Shown: positions 1 through 8,457 of the stretch, one piece after another | How the letters are laid out: the number at the start of each line of letters is the position of its first letter | How positions within the stretch are numbered: position 1 is the stretch's first letter | NCBI GenBank assembly: GCA_017549765.1 | Contig: JAFYNM010000029.1 | Coordinates: 219,720-283,719 of the forward strand | Reading direction: 5' to 3' | Source: Bacteroidales bacterium | Lineage (GTDB): Bacteria > Bacteroidota > Bacteroidia > Bacteroidales > WCHB1-69 | DNA length: 64,000 nucleotides | Notes under the pieces: model-generated | Database searches by the model: none | Told to the model about the DNA's origin: nothing | What the model saw: the letters and a program-made list of their open reading frames with translations, nothing else | Position numbers and translations under genes: made by a program

Positions 1-494
1 TCCCGGCAGCGATGGTCACGTTCAGCGAGTGCTTGGTGCCGAACTGGGGGATCTCCACAGCCAGATCACAAAGCGGCAACAAAGCATCCGAGATGCCGAA
101 GACCTCATTGCCCACAATCAGGCACAGTTTTGGGTACTGGGTGAAGTCGATACGAGGCAGCATCACCGACTCGTCGGTCTGCTCCACAATGGCGATGGTA
201 TAACCCTCTTCATGGAGCCGACGGGCCAGCGCTGCCACGTCTTCCACGTATTCCCAGTCCACACTCTCCGTGGCACCCAGCGCCGTCTTGGCAATTTCTT
301 TCTGGGGCGGACAAGCTGTGATGCCGCAAAGATAAAGCTTCTCCACATTCATGGCGTCGCAGGTGCGGAAAACAGACCCCACATTGTTCATGCTGCGGAT
401 ACTGTCCAACACCATCACTATGGGAAACTTGTCCTGACTCTTGAACTGCTCGGGAGTGACACGGTTCAGCTCTTCCATCGACAACTTCTTCATA
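1..494 (-). CDS. SpoU/TrmH-family RNA methyltransferase (3' end cut by window edge)
   Basis: The minus strand from ATG at 494 stays open for 164 codons to the left edge. It carries the three SPOUT (SpoU) methylase motifs: an N-terminal LDSIRSMNNVGSVFRTCDA block (motif 1), IVGNEVFGIS (motif 2) and EIPQFGTKHSLNVTIAAG (motif 3). This trefoil-knot family transfers a methyl group from S-adenosylmethionine to a ribose 2'-OH in rRNA or tRNA. Only the last part of motif 3 and the C-terminus are missing. There is no N-terminal substrate-binding extension, so it is a minimal SpoU protein; the RNA target cannot be told. It follows dnaB by about 20 nt on the same strand, so co-transcription is plausible. 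Confidence 0.88.
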
Positions 495-514
495 TCGATC
501 TCTTTGCTTGCAAG

Positions 515-2110
515 TTAGTATGGAAACTCTTCTGTGAAATTAGAGGCGGGGGGCTCCGGCTCGTCACCATTGATGGAAGACTCCACCACATCGAAGTTGG
601 CGTTGGGACGTATGCCTGTCATGGCGGCCATCGCTGACAAGGCATCCATCGGGGACATCGTGGCTTCCCCTTCATTGCCGTCAAAATAGCCTTCATCCAT
701 ATCGGCGAACTTGGTGTATTGAGCATGGAAGCGCACGCGCAAAGCCCCCGTACTTCCATGACGGTTTTTCTCAAAGATGATCTCCGCCAAGCCCTGTGAC
801 GGAGTGTTGTCTTCAAAGGTATCCAGCTTGTAATACTCTGGACGGTAGATGAAGAGCACCATGTCGGCATCCTGCTCGATAGAACCGGACTCACGAAGGT
901 CGGAGAGCTGCGGCCGTTTGGAGTTGGCACGGTTCTCCGTCTGACGACTCAACTGCGACAAGGCGATGACAGGCACCTCCAGATCCTTGGCCAACGCCTT
1001 CAGGGAACGGGAGATATAACTAATCTCCTGCTCACGGTTACCCGTCTTGTTGTTTTCACCACCGACGGTCATCAGCTGCAGGTAGTCCACCACGATCATC
1101 TGGATGTCATATTGGTGCTTCAGGCGGCGGCATTTGGCACGCAGGTCGAAGATGGAGATGGCCGGCGTGTCGTCGATAATCAGGTTGGAGGTCTCCAACT
1201 TGCCGATCTTGTCCATCAGCCGCACCCACTCTTCATCGCTGAGATCGCCCTTGGCAATCTTCTCAGCATTGATGCCGGACTCCAAGGAGAAGAGACGCTG
1301 GGCCAACTGCTGTGACGACATTTCCAAGGAGAAGAAGGCCACCGGCTTGTCATATTGGATGGCGGCATTGCGGGCCACCGACAAGACGAAGGAGGTCTTT
1401 CCCATACCAGGACGGGCAGCCAAAATAATGAGGTCCGTCTTCTGCCATCCGCCCGTCTTTTGGTCAATGACACGGATACCGGAAGGCACCCCGTGAAGAT
1501 CAGCCCCTGCATTACGTAACTTACTGAGCTCCTCTATGGTAGAGTGCACCACCTGATGTAATGGTTTACTATCTCTTTTGAAGTTTTGTTCTATAATATT
1601 GAAGATGCGAGTCTCTGACACATCCAGCAAATCCAGCACGTCCTTGGACTCGTCGTAGGCATCCTCAATGATGGTGCTACAGTTCTTGATCAGCTCGCGC
1701 AACACATACTTTTCCATCACAATGCGGGCATGATACTGTATGTTGGCTGAAGAGGTGATCCGATTGGTAAGAGAGGCCAAATAGGCGGCTCCCCCGACGA
1801 CATCCAACATCTTGTCTTTACGCAGCTGGTTGGTCACCGACAACAAGTCTATGGGCTGCTCGGCACGGTACAGTTCCTCCATGGCACGGAAGATGTGCTG
1901 GTGCGCCTCTTTGTAGAACATCTGGAAGGTGATTGTGCCCAAAACATTGCTGATTGCCTCGGTGTCAATCATCAAACCTCCCAAGACCGCCTCTTCAAAC
2001 TCGATGGCTTGCGGGGTCAGTTTACCCGTCGTGCCCATCATATTTTCTATACGATTATAGGAGACATTTCTCTGCTGCTTGGTATTGTCGGATGTACGCT
2101 CTTTCTCCAT
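515..2110 (-). CDS. dnaB: Replicative DNA helicase DnaB
   Basis: This is the hexameric replicative helicase that unwinds DNA at the fork and recruits primase. The 531-residue protein has the DnaB N-terminal helical domain (about residues 30-130, with FEEAVLGGLM), a linker, and a RecA-like ATPase domain from about 200. Walker A is ARPGMGKTS, Walker B is MIVVDYLQLM, and the later helicase motif includes LSDLRESGSIEQDADMV. The acidic, Pro-rich C-terminal tail (about 470-531) is an extension of the kind often seen in Bacteroidota DnaB. There is no intein. The start ATG lies about 50 nt below a TACATTTG box at 2169-2176. The downstream neighbour is the SpoU methyltransferase. Confidence 0.98.
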   Translation of the reverse strand: MEKERTSDNTKQQRNVSYNRIENMMGTTGKLTPQAIEFEEAVLGGLMIDTEAISNVLGTITFQMFYKEAHQHIFRAMEELYRAEQPIDLLSVTNQLRKDKMLDVVGGAAYLASLTNRITSSANIQYHARIVMEKYVLRELIKNCSTIIEDAYDESKDVLDLLDVSETRIFNIIEQNFKRDSKPLHQVVHSTIEELSKLRNAGADLHGVPSGIRVIDQKTGGWQKTDLIILAARPGMGKTSFVLSVARNAAIQYDKPVAFFSLEMSSQQLAQRLFSLESGINAEKIAKGDLSDEEWVRLMDKIGKLETSNLIIDDTPAISIFDLRAKCRRLKHQYDIQMIVVDYLQLMTVGGENNKTGNREQEISYISRSLKALAKDLEVPVIALSQLSRQTENRANSKRPQLSDLRESGSIEQDADMVLFIYRPEYYKLDTFEDNTPSQGLAEIIFEKNRHGSTGALRVRFHAQYTKFADMDEGYFDGNEGEATMSPMDALSAMAAMTGIRPNANFDVVESSINGDEPEPPASNFTEEFPY

Positions 2111-2168
2111 AGGTAAATTATTGTGTATTTATAAGTTAAATGAATAGATATATCTTGTTTTCGGCTGG

Positions 2169-2176
2169 CAAATGTA
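2169..2176 (-). promoter_or_regulatory. Putative -7 box (TACATTTG) for dnaB
   Basis: Matches the Bacteroidota primary-sigma -7 consensus TAnnTTTG on the minus strand, leaving a leader of roughly 50 nt before the dnaB ATG. No clear -33 TTG was found. Confidence 0.45.
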
Positions 2177-2202
2177 CACTTTTTTCTATACTCGACACAC
2201 CG

Positions 2203-3261
2203 CTAGCGAAGTTTTATCTTCTGCCCCAACGATAAGATGCTGGTTTCCTTGATGTGATTAATTTTGCACAATTTATCAACAGTGGTGTGATAACGCTTGG
2301 CGATGGAATACAAAGTGTCCCCCTTTTTGACCACATGCACGCTCGGCTTCTTGGAGGATGTCGTCGCTGCCGGCTTGGTCGTGGTCGTGGACTTAGGCGT
2401 GGCTTCCGTGCTGGTATTGGCAGCAGGCGTCTCCACCACCGTGTCGGTATTGTTCTTCCCCTTGTTGATCACCGTTATCTTGTTGGCGGCACGATCGATG
2501 TTCTGATAGGCGGCGCCCATATCGGAAACCGTGATGGAGATATCCTTGTTCACAGTACGGTCCTGCCTATTGTGGCTGAGCAGCCAGCGATAAGTATCAG
2601 GGAGATAGAACATCTTGGCCAGCTGTGAATGGTTGATACCTTTGAAGCGGTCGAAGCGCAACAGCTTGGCAGGACCGCAGGCCTTCATGGCATTGACGAT
2701 CTTCTCAGACTGGGAAATGGGCACCGCGTTGTCGGCAGTGCCGTGGATGATCCACAAGGGAAGTTTGTTCAGGCCGCAGAAGTCGCTACGGGAGCTGCCA
2801 CCACACAAAGCCATCGCGGCGGAGAACTTCTCCGGATAGGTGGCCGCCACCTCGAAAGTGCCATAACCGCCAAGGCTCATACCCACTATGGAGATCCGAT
2901 CCGTGTCCATGCCATACTGGCCCTGCACATATTCGATCACATTCATCACCTTGGCAGCATTCCAAGGCCCTCCTGGGTTCTGAGGCGCAATAATGAGCGC
3001 GTTGATGTCGCGACCCATGGAGATGGCATCAAGACAACCATATTTTCGCACTCTGTTCAGATCGGTGCCGCACAGGCTATGGCCATGCAGAAAGACAATC
3101 ACCGGCATCGTGTCCTGTCCCTCCTGATAGGTATCCGGCACCGACACCCAGAAGTTGTAGCCATTAGGCACCACTCCTCGATAGGCATAAAAAGTGTATT
3201 CGCTCTGAGAAAAAAGCGCAAAGGGTATTAATACGACTAATATCGTCCAAAATTTTCGCAT
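2203..3261 (-). CDS. Secreted alpha/beta-hydrolase (esterase) with C-terminal LysM domain
   Basis: This 352-residue secreted protein has a signal peptide (FWTILVVLIPFALFSQ), a PHB-depolymerase/LpqC-like alpha/beta-hydrolase domain (about 25-225) and, after a Thr/Ala/Lys-rich linker, a LysM module (about 308-352: VKKGDTLYSIAKRYHTT). The catalytic Ser is in GMSLGG, the likely Asp in TADNAVP and the His in GINHSQ. LysM binds N-acetylglucosamine polymers such as peptidoglycan, so the enzyme is probably held at the cell wall in the periplasm; the ester substrate is unknown. The ATG at 3261 is preferred over a TTG two codons earlier. Start-to-stop order with the MORN-like gene upstream (30-nt gap) suggests one operon. 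Confidence 0.85.
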   Translation of the reverse strand: MRKFWTILVVLIPFALFSQSEYTFYAYRGVVPNGYNFWVSVPDTYQEGQDTMPVIVFLHGHSLCGTDLNRVRKYGCLDAISMGRDINALIIAPQNPGGPWNAAKVMNVIEYVQGQYGMDTDRISIVGMSLGGYGTFEVAATYPEKFSAAMALCGGSSRSDFCGLNKLPLWIIHGTADNAVPISQSEKIVNAMKACGPAKLLRFDRFKGINHSQLAKMFYLPDTYRWLLSHNRQDRTVNKDISITVSDMGAAYQNIDRAANKITVINKGKNNTDTVVETPAANTSTEATPKSTTTTKPAATTSSKKPSVHVVKKGDTLYSIAKRYHTTVDKLCKINHIKETSILSLGQKIKLR

Positions 3262-3291
3262 AATCAAAAGTTTTTAAGCGTGAAGAATATA

Positions 3292-4332
3292 CTACTCTTC
3301 AGGCATGGCTGTGTTAAACAAATTCTTGATCATCCTGGCATAGACGCCCTCCGTATAGATCTCCTCGTCGGGTGCCGGGCGCAGCTTCACCGTGATGGCA
3401 TCCTCGGCGCCATCCACCGGCTTGTAGCCGACAATAGCCTCGTTGGAGGAGATGATGCCAGGAGAGATGCGGGTGAAGACGAGAAAGTCGGCCCATGTCT
3501 CCACATCGTCCAGACTCTCGTCAATCAACAGCTTCTTGCCGCTATGCAGCACCACCAGGGTGCTCTGATCATTATATTTCATAAAATAGGCCACCAGGCT
3601 TTGGTTGAGCTTCTGCCCCACTCCCTGACGGTACAAATAGATATAGGTCTTAGGCTCTTTGTCGCCCTCGTAATGAATGGTCGTGCGGATTTTGCCGTTG
3701 GAGTCGTAATAGTCCCAGTCACCGATGCGATGCCCCTTCAGCAACTCACCCGTGGAGGATATCTTCTGCGAAGGATAATAGGCAGTACACCGGCCATTCT
3801 GATGACCTTCCAGGTATTGCTCCTCCAAGCTGACCTTGCCGTCCTCGTAATAGGTCTTGTGAACCCCATTCAGATGATTGTCGAGGTATTGCTTCTCTTC
3901 CAAGAGAATGCCGGTCTGGGCGGAATAGACTTTCCAATCGCCGGATTTCAACCCGCGCTTATAGTTCTCCTCGGCGATCAAGACACCCTGTTGGGAATAG
4001 TAGAGCCACCGTCCGTCTTTGAGCTGGTCCACGAACATACCCTCCGAGGCCTTCTGCCCATTGGGGTGATACATCACCGTCTTGACCTTGTGGACCCCTT
4101 CCACAAACTCCGACTCGCTCTTCAGCTTACCGTTAGGATGATAGTATTTAAAGACTCCGTAGGGAACATCGTTGCGGAACTGTCCCACATAGGCCAATTT
4201 ACCGTTCTCATACTTTTTCCATTCACCTTGTTTGCGCCCCATCGCATCCTTCCTGTTGATGTTGGAGGTGTCCACCTGGGCAAACAAAGTCATTGAACAC
4301 AAGGATAATATAATAAAAAAGAGGTGTTTCAT
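3292..4332 (-). CDS. Secreted MORN-like/YwqK-type repeat protein
   Basis: This 346-residue protein has a signal peptide (FFIILSLCSMTLFAQ) followed by at least eight short repeats of the type G-x-W-x-x-Y-x-x-x-G-x-x-x-x-E (for example GEWKKYENGKLAY, GVFKYYHPNGKLKSE, GDWDYYDSNGKI). These are MORN_2/YwqK repeats, common in exported Bacteroidota proteins. They form beta-hairpin rods and give no enzymatic clue. The last 100 residues do not repeat and contain no motif I recognise. A TATTTTTG box lies just upstream, and the gene is divergent from dnaN. It probably shares a transcript with the downstream esterase. Confidence 0.85.
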   Translation of the reverse strand: MKHLFFIILSLCSMTLFAQVDTSNINRKDAMGRKQGEWKKYENGKLAYVGQFRNDVPYGVFKYYHPNGKLKSESEFVEGVHKVKTVMYHPNGQKASEGMFVDQLKDGRWLYYSQQGVLIAEENYKRGLKSGDWKVYSAQTGILLEEKQYLDNHLNGVHKTYYEDGKVSLEEQYLEGHQNGRCTAYYPSQKISSTGELLKGHRIGDWDYYDSNGKIRTTIHYEGDKEPKTYIYLYRQGVGQKLNQSLVAYFMKYNDQSTLVVLHSGKKLLIDESLDDVETWADFLVFTRISPGIISSNEAIVGYKPVDGAEDAITVKLRPAPDEEIYTEGVYARMIKNLFNTAMPEE

Positions 4333-4353
4333 AAGTCAACGTATACGAAAACG

Positions 4354-4361
4354 CAAAAATA
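4354..4361 (-). promoter_or_regulatory. Putative -7 box (TATTTTTG) for the MORN-like gene
   Basis: TAnnTTTG match on the minus strand, about 22 nt upstream of the ATG at 4332. It is one half of a divergent promoter region with dnaN. Confidence 0.45.
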
Positions 4362-4413
4362 GAAAAATCTATTATACGGGTTGGATTTTTTTTTAAGGGA
4401 TGAAAAAAAAGTA

Positions 4414-4421
4414 TATCTTTG
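4414..4421 (+). promoter_or_regulatory. Putative -7 box (TATCTTTG) for dnaN
   Basis: Perfect TAnnTTTG match followed by GC, 28 nt before the dnaN ATG. The box makes the upstream in-frame TTG at 4419 an unlikely start. Confidence 0.55.
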
Positions 4422-4448
4422 CGCCTTAATTCAAAAATAGGTAAAAGT

Positions 4449-5576
4449 ATGAAATTCATCATTTCACGAAATGTATTATTCCACAATCTGAGCGCTATCA
4501 GCGGCGTCATCGGATCCAACAATTCCCTGCCCATTTTGGACAACTTCCTTTTCACCATCAAAGATGAGAAGTTGTACTTGATGGCTTCCGACATGGACTC
4601 CACGATGACCGCCGTCATTGATTTGGACAATGTGGAGGGAGAAGGTTGTGTGGCTGTCCCGTCCAAGCTTCTGTTGGAAACGCTGAAGTTGATTCCGGAG
4701 ACGCCAATCGTGTTTGCCATCGAGGAAGAGAAGAACATTTTCAAATTCCGGGCTGCGAACGGAGAATATGACGCGCCTTGCTTCAACGGCGATGAATTCC
4801 CGCGTCCCAACGAGATAGAGAACCCGCAATCCTTTGAGATCCCCGCCATGATTCTGCACCGGGCCATCAGCAAGACCCTGTTTGCCACCGGCACCGACGA
4901 GCTGCGTCCTACCATGATGGGCGTTTTCTGCGAGCTCTCCGAGGAAGGCATCTCCTTCGTCTCCACCGACGCGCACAAACTGGTCCGCTACACCAACTCG
5001 TCCATCAAGAATGACGAATATGTCTCTTTCATCCTGCCGAAGAAACCGCTGGGACATCTGAAGAACATCCTGCCGGGCGTCACGGAGGACATCCATGTGA
5101 CCTACTCCAAAAAAACTAACCACATCTGCTTTAGCTTTAGCAACTTCACTCTTTACTCCTCCTTGAAGGAAGGTAAATATCCAGCCTATGAGAATGTGAT
5201 TCCGAAAGAGAACCATAATATATTAACGGTATCGCGCGAGGAGATGATCAAGTCTATCCGAAGAGTGGGCATCTACTCCAACCAGTCCACCTATCAGATC
5301 CGCATCTCGCTTTCTGAAGGCTCCACCAACATCACAGCCGAAGACATGGACTATTCCAACAAGGCAGAAGAGAGTATCACCAGTGAATATACGGGCGAGC
5401 CTATGGAAATCGGCTTCAACGCCAAGTTCCTCCGTGAGATGCTGGAGAATATCGACACGCCGGAGATCCGCATGGAGATGTCCATGCCCAAGCGTGCCGC
5501 CCTCGTCTTCCCAGCCGAAGAGACGGACGACAAGGAGACCCTCCTGATGCTCATCATGCCGGTAATGCTGAACTAA
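4449..5576 (+). CDS. dnaN: DNA polymerase III beta subunit (sliding clamp)
   Basis: This 375-residue protein dimerises into the ring that tethers DNA polymerase III to DNA. It shows the three-fold clamp layout: MKFIISRNVLFHNLSAISGV at the N-terminus, a central domain with SKTLFATGTDELRPTMMGV and SFVSTDAHKLVR, and a C-terminal MLIMPVMLN, the usual ending that forms part of the partner-binding cleft. Length is normal for the family. The ATG at 4449 gives the conserved N-terminus; an in-frame TTG 10 codons earlier lies inside the promoter box. dnaA and recF are not adjacent. rnpB starts about 9 nt after the stop with no terminator between, so read-through into the RNase P RNA is possible. Confidence 0.97.
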   Translation: MKFIISRNVLFHNLSAISGVIGSNNSLPILDNFLFTIKDEKLYLMASDMDSTMTAVIDLDNVEGEGCVAVPSKLLLETLKLIPETPIVFAIEEEKNIFKFRAANGEYDAPCFNGDEFPRPNEIENPQSFEIPAMILHRAISKTLFATGTDELRPTMMGVFCELSEEGISFVSTDAHKLVRYTNSSIKNDEYVSFILPKKPLGHLKNILPGVTEDIHVTYSKKTNHICFSFSNFTLYSSLKEGKYPAYENVIPKENHNILTVSREEMIKSIRRVGIYSNQSTYQIRISLSEGSTNITAEDMDYSNKAEESITSEYTGEPMEIGFNAKFLREMLENIDTPEIRMEMSMPKRAALVFPAEETDDKETLLMLIMPVMLN

Positions 5577-5584
5577 CCGACACA

Positions 5585-5924
5585 AAAGGAACCGCGTTGT
5601 CGCTGCCATCTCCGGATGGGAGAGGAAAGTCCGGGCAACACAGAGCACCATACTTCCTAACGGGAAGGCATCTTCGGATGACAGCCAGTGCCACAGAAAA
5701 GATACCGCCGGCCGCAAGACCGGTAAGGGTGAAATCGTGAGGTAAGAGCTCACGCCGATGTCAGTGATGACATCCGAGGGTAAACCTTATGGGTTGAAAG
5801 ACCAAATAAACCGAGGCTTGAGGGTTGCTCGCCCGACTCGGAGGGTAGGTTGATGGAGACTTGGGGTGACCCAAGTCCTAGATAAATGACAACATAGTAC
5901 AGAACCCGGCTTATAGGTTCCTTT
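5585..5924 (+). ncRNA. rnpB: RNase P RNA, bacterial class A
   Basis: This is the catalytic RNA that removes 5' leaders from pre-tRNAs. The conserved landmarks are in order: GAGGAAAGTCCGGGC (P4 5' strand, CR I), the ACAGAAA segment, AAGGGTGAAATCGTGAGGTAAGAG (CR II/III region, quoted here only as a landmark near 5727-5748), AGATAAATGAC near 5879, and ACAGAACCCGGCTTATAG near 5899. The ends pair (AAAGGAACC at 5585 with GGTTCCTTT at 5916), which fixes the limits at about 340 nt. It lies between dnaN and a perfect intrinsic terminator. Confidence 0.97.
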
Positions 5925-5928
5925 CTAC

Positions 5929-5958
5929 AACGCAGAGTCCCCACTCTGCGTTTTTTTT
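5929..5958 (+). terminator. Intrinsic terminator of rnpB
   Basis: A perfect 10-bp stem (AACGCAGAGT / ACTCTGCGTT) with a CCCC loop is followed by eight T residues, just after the 3' end of rnpB. Confidence 0.92.
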
Positions 5959-5962
5959 ATGG

Positions 5963-6328
5963 TCACCACCTCGGCTTGAAGGAGTCCTCGATATGCCGTA
6001 CGCTGCTCATCCCCTGGTCCATGATGACCGACACGACGTCAAAGCGGACCTCTTTGCGGACCCCATTCTTCAGCACATAGGCATTGGCCGCCCGTATCAG
6101 GTTCCGTTGCTTCTGGAGGGTCACGAAAGACTCCGGCTCTCCGAAGAGGTTGCTCTTTCGCGTCTTCACCTCGACAAACACGATGAAGTTGGCATTCTCC
6201 ACAATAATGTCAACCTCCAGATGCCCCAGGCGGTAATTCCGCTCCACCAGTTTGTAGCCATGCTGCTGTAGATATTCCAAGGCTAGGTCCTCGCCTTTTT
6301 TCCCTTTAATCAAATGCTCGCTTTCCAT
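5963..6328 (-). CDS. YraN family (UPF0102) endonuclease-like protein
   Basis: This 121-residue protein matches the YraN/UPF0102 family, which has a Holliday-junction-resolvase-like nuclease fold. The family core is visible: GKKGEDLALEYLQQHGY near the N-terminus, RNYRLGHLEVDIIVE (catalytic-type Glu and Asp) and FVEVKTRKS (E-x-K motif). The precise role is not established; DNA processing is the usual suggestion. It lies 12 nt downstream of the DUF2851 gene on the same strand, probably in one transcript, and converges on the rnpB terminator. Confidence 0.9.
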   Translation of the reverse strand: MESEHLIKGKKGEDLALEYLQQHGYKLVERNYRLGHLEVDIIVENANFIVFVEVKTRKSNLFGEPESFVTLQKQRNLIRAANAYVLKNGVRKEVRFDVVSVIMDQGMSSVRHIEDSFKPRW

Positions 6329-6340
6329 ACTATGCTAATT

Positions 6341-7624
6341 TTAGGTTATGATTGAAGATTTCACGATATGATCTCCCATGGCGCACTCCAGACAGCGCCC
6401 AGGCTGACAATAGCATGTATACAACTCTATCAGCGCTTGTGAGTCGGCCGCATTCTCTCTGGGAAAAGGCACATCATGAAAACGCCGGGTGACACGGTTA
6501 TTCTCAAAAGGGATCCCATCCAGCATGTCCAAGGTGGTCTCCAACGCTGCCTCCTCGCCTTGGAAATGGTGATAGGCGAAGAGAACCGGCACTATCGTGT
6601 TGATGAAGAGCAACGAAACAGCCATCTCCCCTATCGCGACCCCATGCCGGGACGTCACTTTGTTAAAATGATAGTGGTTCTCCCAATAGGGATCCGCCGA
6701 AACGGCAAAATGCCGCCACCAATACGACATGTCATTACGTGAGGTCAACGTCTGCCACAAATCCGGATTCTCATGCAACAACTCCGCCAACTGTGAGAGC
6801 CGGATACAAGGAAAATTCTGAGGACGAAGACGCAATAGATTCCAATGATGGACCCTTATGGGAGTCAACTGGTACTTATAGCGCAGATAGTCGTATTCGG
6901 ATTTGAGCTGCCGATAATAGTCGTCCCCCTGTTCCACCTCCAGCATGCCCGCCTGACCGAATATCAGCGACTGCACCTGCAGCGCGGAGGCGGCATGTCG
7001 GGACACGATCTTGTAGGGCAAACTCTTCGCCAACAACTCAAAAGCGTCCGCATTCGTCTTCATGCCGAAACCTATGGCCAAATGGCGGTAAAGGGCCTCC
7101 TGCCAGTCGCCCCGGCACTGTCGGACCGTCTCCCGTACTGCCAGCTGTTTGCGCAAGAATCGCTCCATCAACATGGTGTCCATCTGACCACGCACGACAA
7201 CAGGAGAAATCTCTCCCAGAAACGGATGGCACGAGAGATCTTCCAACGTGCCAAGCAGCTGAAGATAACGGCCATACATCTCCTCCCGAATCCTGTCCGA
7301 AAGCTCTAACGTCGGGAAATACTCCCCGGGCATCCGCGCCACCTCCATGTCGTGCTCATAAACGACATGCAAGGTCACCATCTTATACTTCTCATCCGTC
7401 TGATGCTGATGCTTATACCAGTCAGAACTCCGGATGTGGATCTCTACTTCGCCGGCCCAGGTGATGTCGCCGATGCGCACCACCGCCCCCTTGAAGTCGG
7501 GTCCCGCATCCCTGTTCAGACGCCCCGGGTTCAGGATCTGCAAAGGTTCTCCCGCTGTTGTACATAATTCCTCTTTGTCAAACAGCTGATACTGCCACAC
7601 GTAATGTAAAAACGCCTCATTCAT
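6341..7624 (-). CDS. DUF2851 family protein
   Basis: This 427-residue protein belongs to DUF2851, a family found mainly in Bacteroidota and of unknown function. Recognisable features are the N-terminal FLHYVWQYQLFD, then ILNPGRLNRDAGPDFKGA and WAGEVEIHIRSSDWYKHQH, a region rich in conserved acidic and His residues that looks nuclease-like. The C-terminus has a Cys cluster (CYCQPGRCLECAMG) that could bind a metal. There is no signal peptide or membrane segment, so it is cytoplasmic. A TATCTTTG box with a CTTG at -33 spacing sits upstream, and yraN follows in the same operon. Confidence 0.88.
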   Translation of the reverse strand: MNEAFLHYVWQYQLFDKEELCTTAGEPLQILNPGRLNRDAGPDFKGAVVRIGDITWAGEVEIHIRSSDWYKHQHQTDEKYKMVTLHVVYEHDMEVARMPGEYFPTLELSDRIREEMYGRYLQLLGTLEDLSCHPFLGEISPVVVRGQMDTMLMERFLRKQLAVRETVRQCRGDWQEALYRHLAIGFGMKTNADAFELLAKSLPYKIVSRHAASALQVQSLIFGQAGMLEVEQGDDYYRQLKSEYDYLRYKYQLTPIRVHHWNLLRLRPQNFPCIRLSQLAELLHENPDLWQTLTSRNDMSYWWRHFAVSADPYWENHYHFNKVTSRHGVAIGEMAVSLLFINTIVPVLFAYHHFQGEEAALETTLDMLDGIPFENNRVTRRFHDVPFPRENAADSQALIELYTCYCQPGRCLECAMGDHIVKSSIIT

Positions 7625-7644
7625 TTTGTCATCATTTTGAGGCG

Positions 7645-7652
7645 CAAAGATA
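7645..7652 (-). promoter_or_regulatory. Putative promoter for the DUF2851-yraN operon
   Basis: TATCTTTG on the minus strand, with CTTG at 7673-7676 spaced by 20 nt: a full -33/-7 pair. The 7653-7783 stretch upstream is AT-rich and contains nothing else I recognise. Confidence 0.6.
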
Positions 7653-7783
7653 AACTAATTATAAATATTTTGCAAGTATTATTTTAATATAGTCAAATAT
7701 TTACAATATATTGTTAAAAACAAGAGCAATTGACACCTTCTATTTAAACATCGTTTCCGTATTTTCAGCGTGTTTCGGCGACA

Positions 7784-8371
7784 TCAAACGAGCTGTTTCA
7801 GCATTTCCCACAGCAAACGGGTGGGCAAACCCATCACATTATAGAACGAGCCGTCGATAGCTTTGATACCCACACAGCCGATCCATTCCTGGACACCATA
7901 GGCGCCGGCTTTATCATAAGGTTTATAAACATTAATATAGTGTGCTATCTCCTCCTCGGAAAGCTCGGCAAAGGTCACCTCGGTAGCACGATAGTCCGTG
8001 AGCGTCTTTCGAGGTGTAGCCACGGTAAGACCGCTATATACGGTATGTGTTTGTCCCGACAAGGCACAGATCATATTCGTCGCCTCGGTATTATCGCGAG
8101 GTTTTCCCAGCACTTGACCATCCTGCACCACTATCGTGTCGCATGCAATGAAGATGGACTTTTCAGGATATTGGGAGAAATCGACCGGAGACAACTTGAG
8201 ACGGGAGAGATACTTTACCACCTCTGCCGGCGGGAGCTGAGGGTCGTAGGATTCATCCACATCGGTGGAAAGAATCTCAAAATCAATGCCCATATCCTTC
8301 AACAACTCTCTGCGGCGTGGGGATTTGGAGGCGAGATATATCTTGTAGTTTTTCAGTTCTTCTAACAACAT
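7784..8371 (-). CDS. maf: Maf-like nucleoside triphosphate pyrophosphatase
   Basis: This 195-residue protein is a Maf/YhdE-family house-cleaning enzyme that hydrolyses dTTP/UTP-type or modified nucleotides to the monophosphate and pyrophosphate. Signatures are YLASKSPRRRELLKDMG at the N-terminus (substrate loop SPRRxELL), the STDVDES segment, ACDTIVVQDGQVLGKP with the metal-binding Asp, and YDKAGAYGVQEWIG. The DKAGAYGVQ form suits the YhdE (dTTP/UTPase) subgroup. The frame is open to 8422, but the TACATTTG box at 8393-8400 and the conserved N-terminus favour the ATG at 8371. It is divergent from the sialidase gene. Confidence 0.95.
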   Translation of the reverse strand: MLLEELKNYKIYLASKSPRRRELLKDMGIDFEILSTDVDESYDPQLPPAEVVKYLSRLKLSPVDFSQYPEKSIFIACDTIVVQDGQVLGKPRDNTEATNMICALSGQTHTVYSGLTVATPRKTLTDYRATEVTFAELSEEEIAHYINVYKPYDKAGAYGVQEWIGCVGIKAIDGSFYNVMGLPTRLLWEMLKQLV

Positions 8372-8392
8372 AACCCTGGTTTTTAGCGGAGG

Positions 8393-8400
8393 CAAATGTA
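8393..8400 (-). promoter_or_regulatory. Putative -7 box (TACATTTG) for maf
   Basis: TAnnTTTG on the minus strand, 21 nt before the ATG at 8371. It lies inside the longer open frame that would start at 8422, and so argues against that longer start. Confidence 0.5.
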
Positions 8401-8431
8401 CGAAAAATACCATCGTCTTCAATCTTTTTAC

Positions 8432-8439
8432 TATTTTTG
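8432..8439 (+). promoter_or_regulatory. Putative -7 box (TATTTTTG) for the sialidase-TPR gene
   Basis: TAnnTTTG match 18 nt before the ATG at 8458. The in-frame TTG at 8437 lies inside the box and is not the start. Confidence 0.5.
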
Positions 8440-8457
8440 CCTTTTCTTAAGCACAAA

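Noticed and set aside
3280-4296. 338-residue frame antisense to the MORN-like gene
   Set aside because: Translation has no domain; the repeats and signal peptide are on the minus strand.
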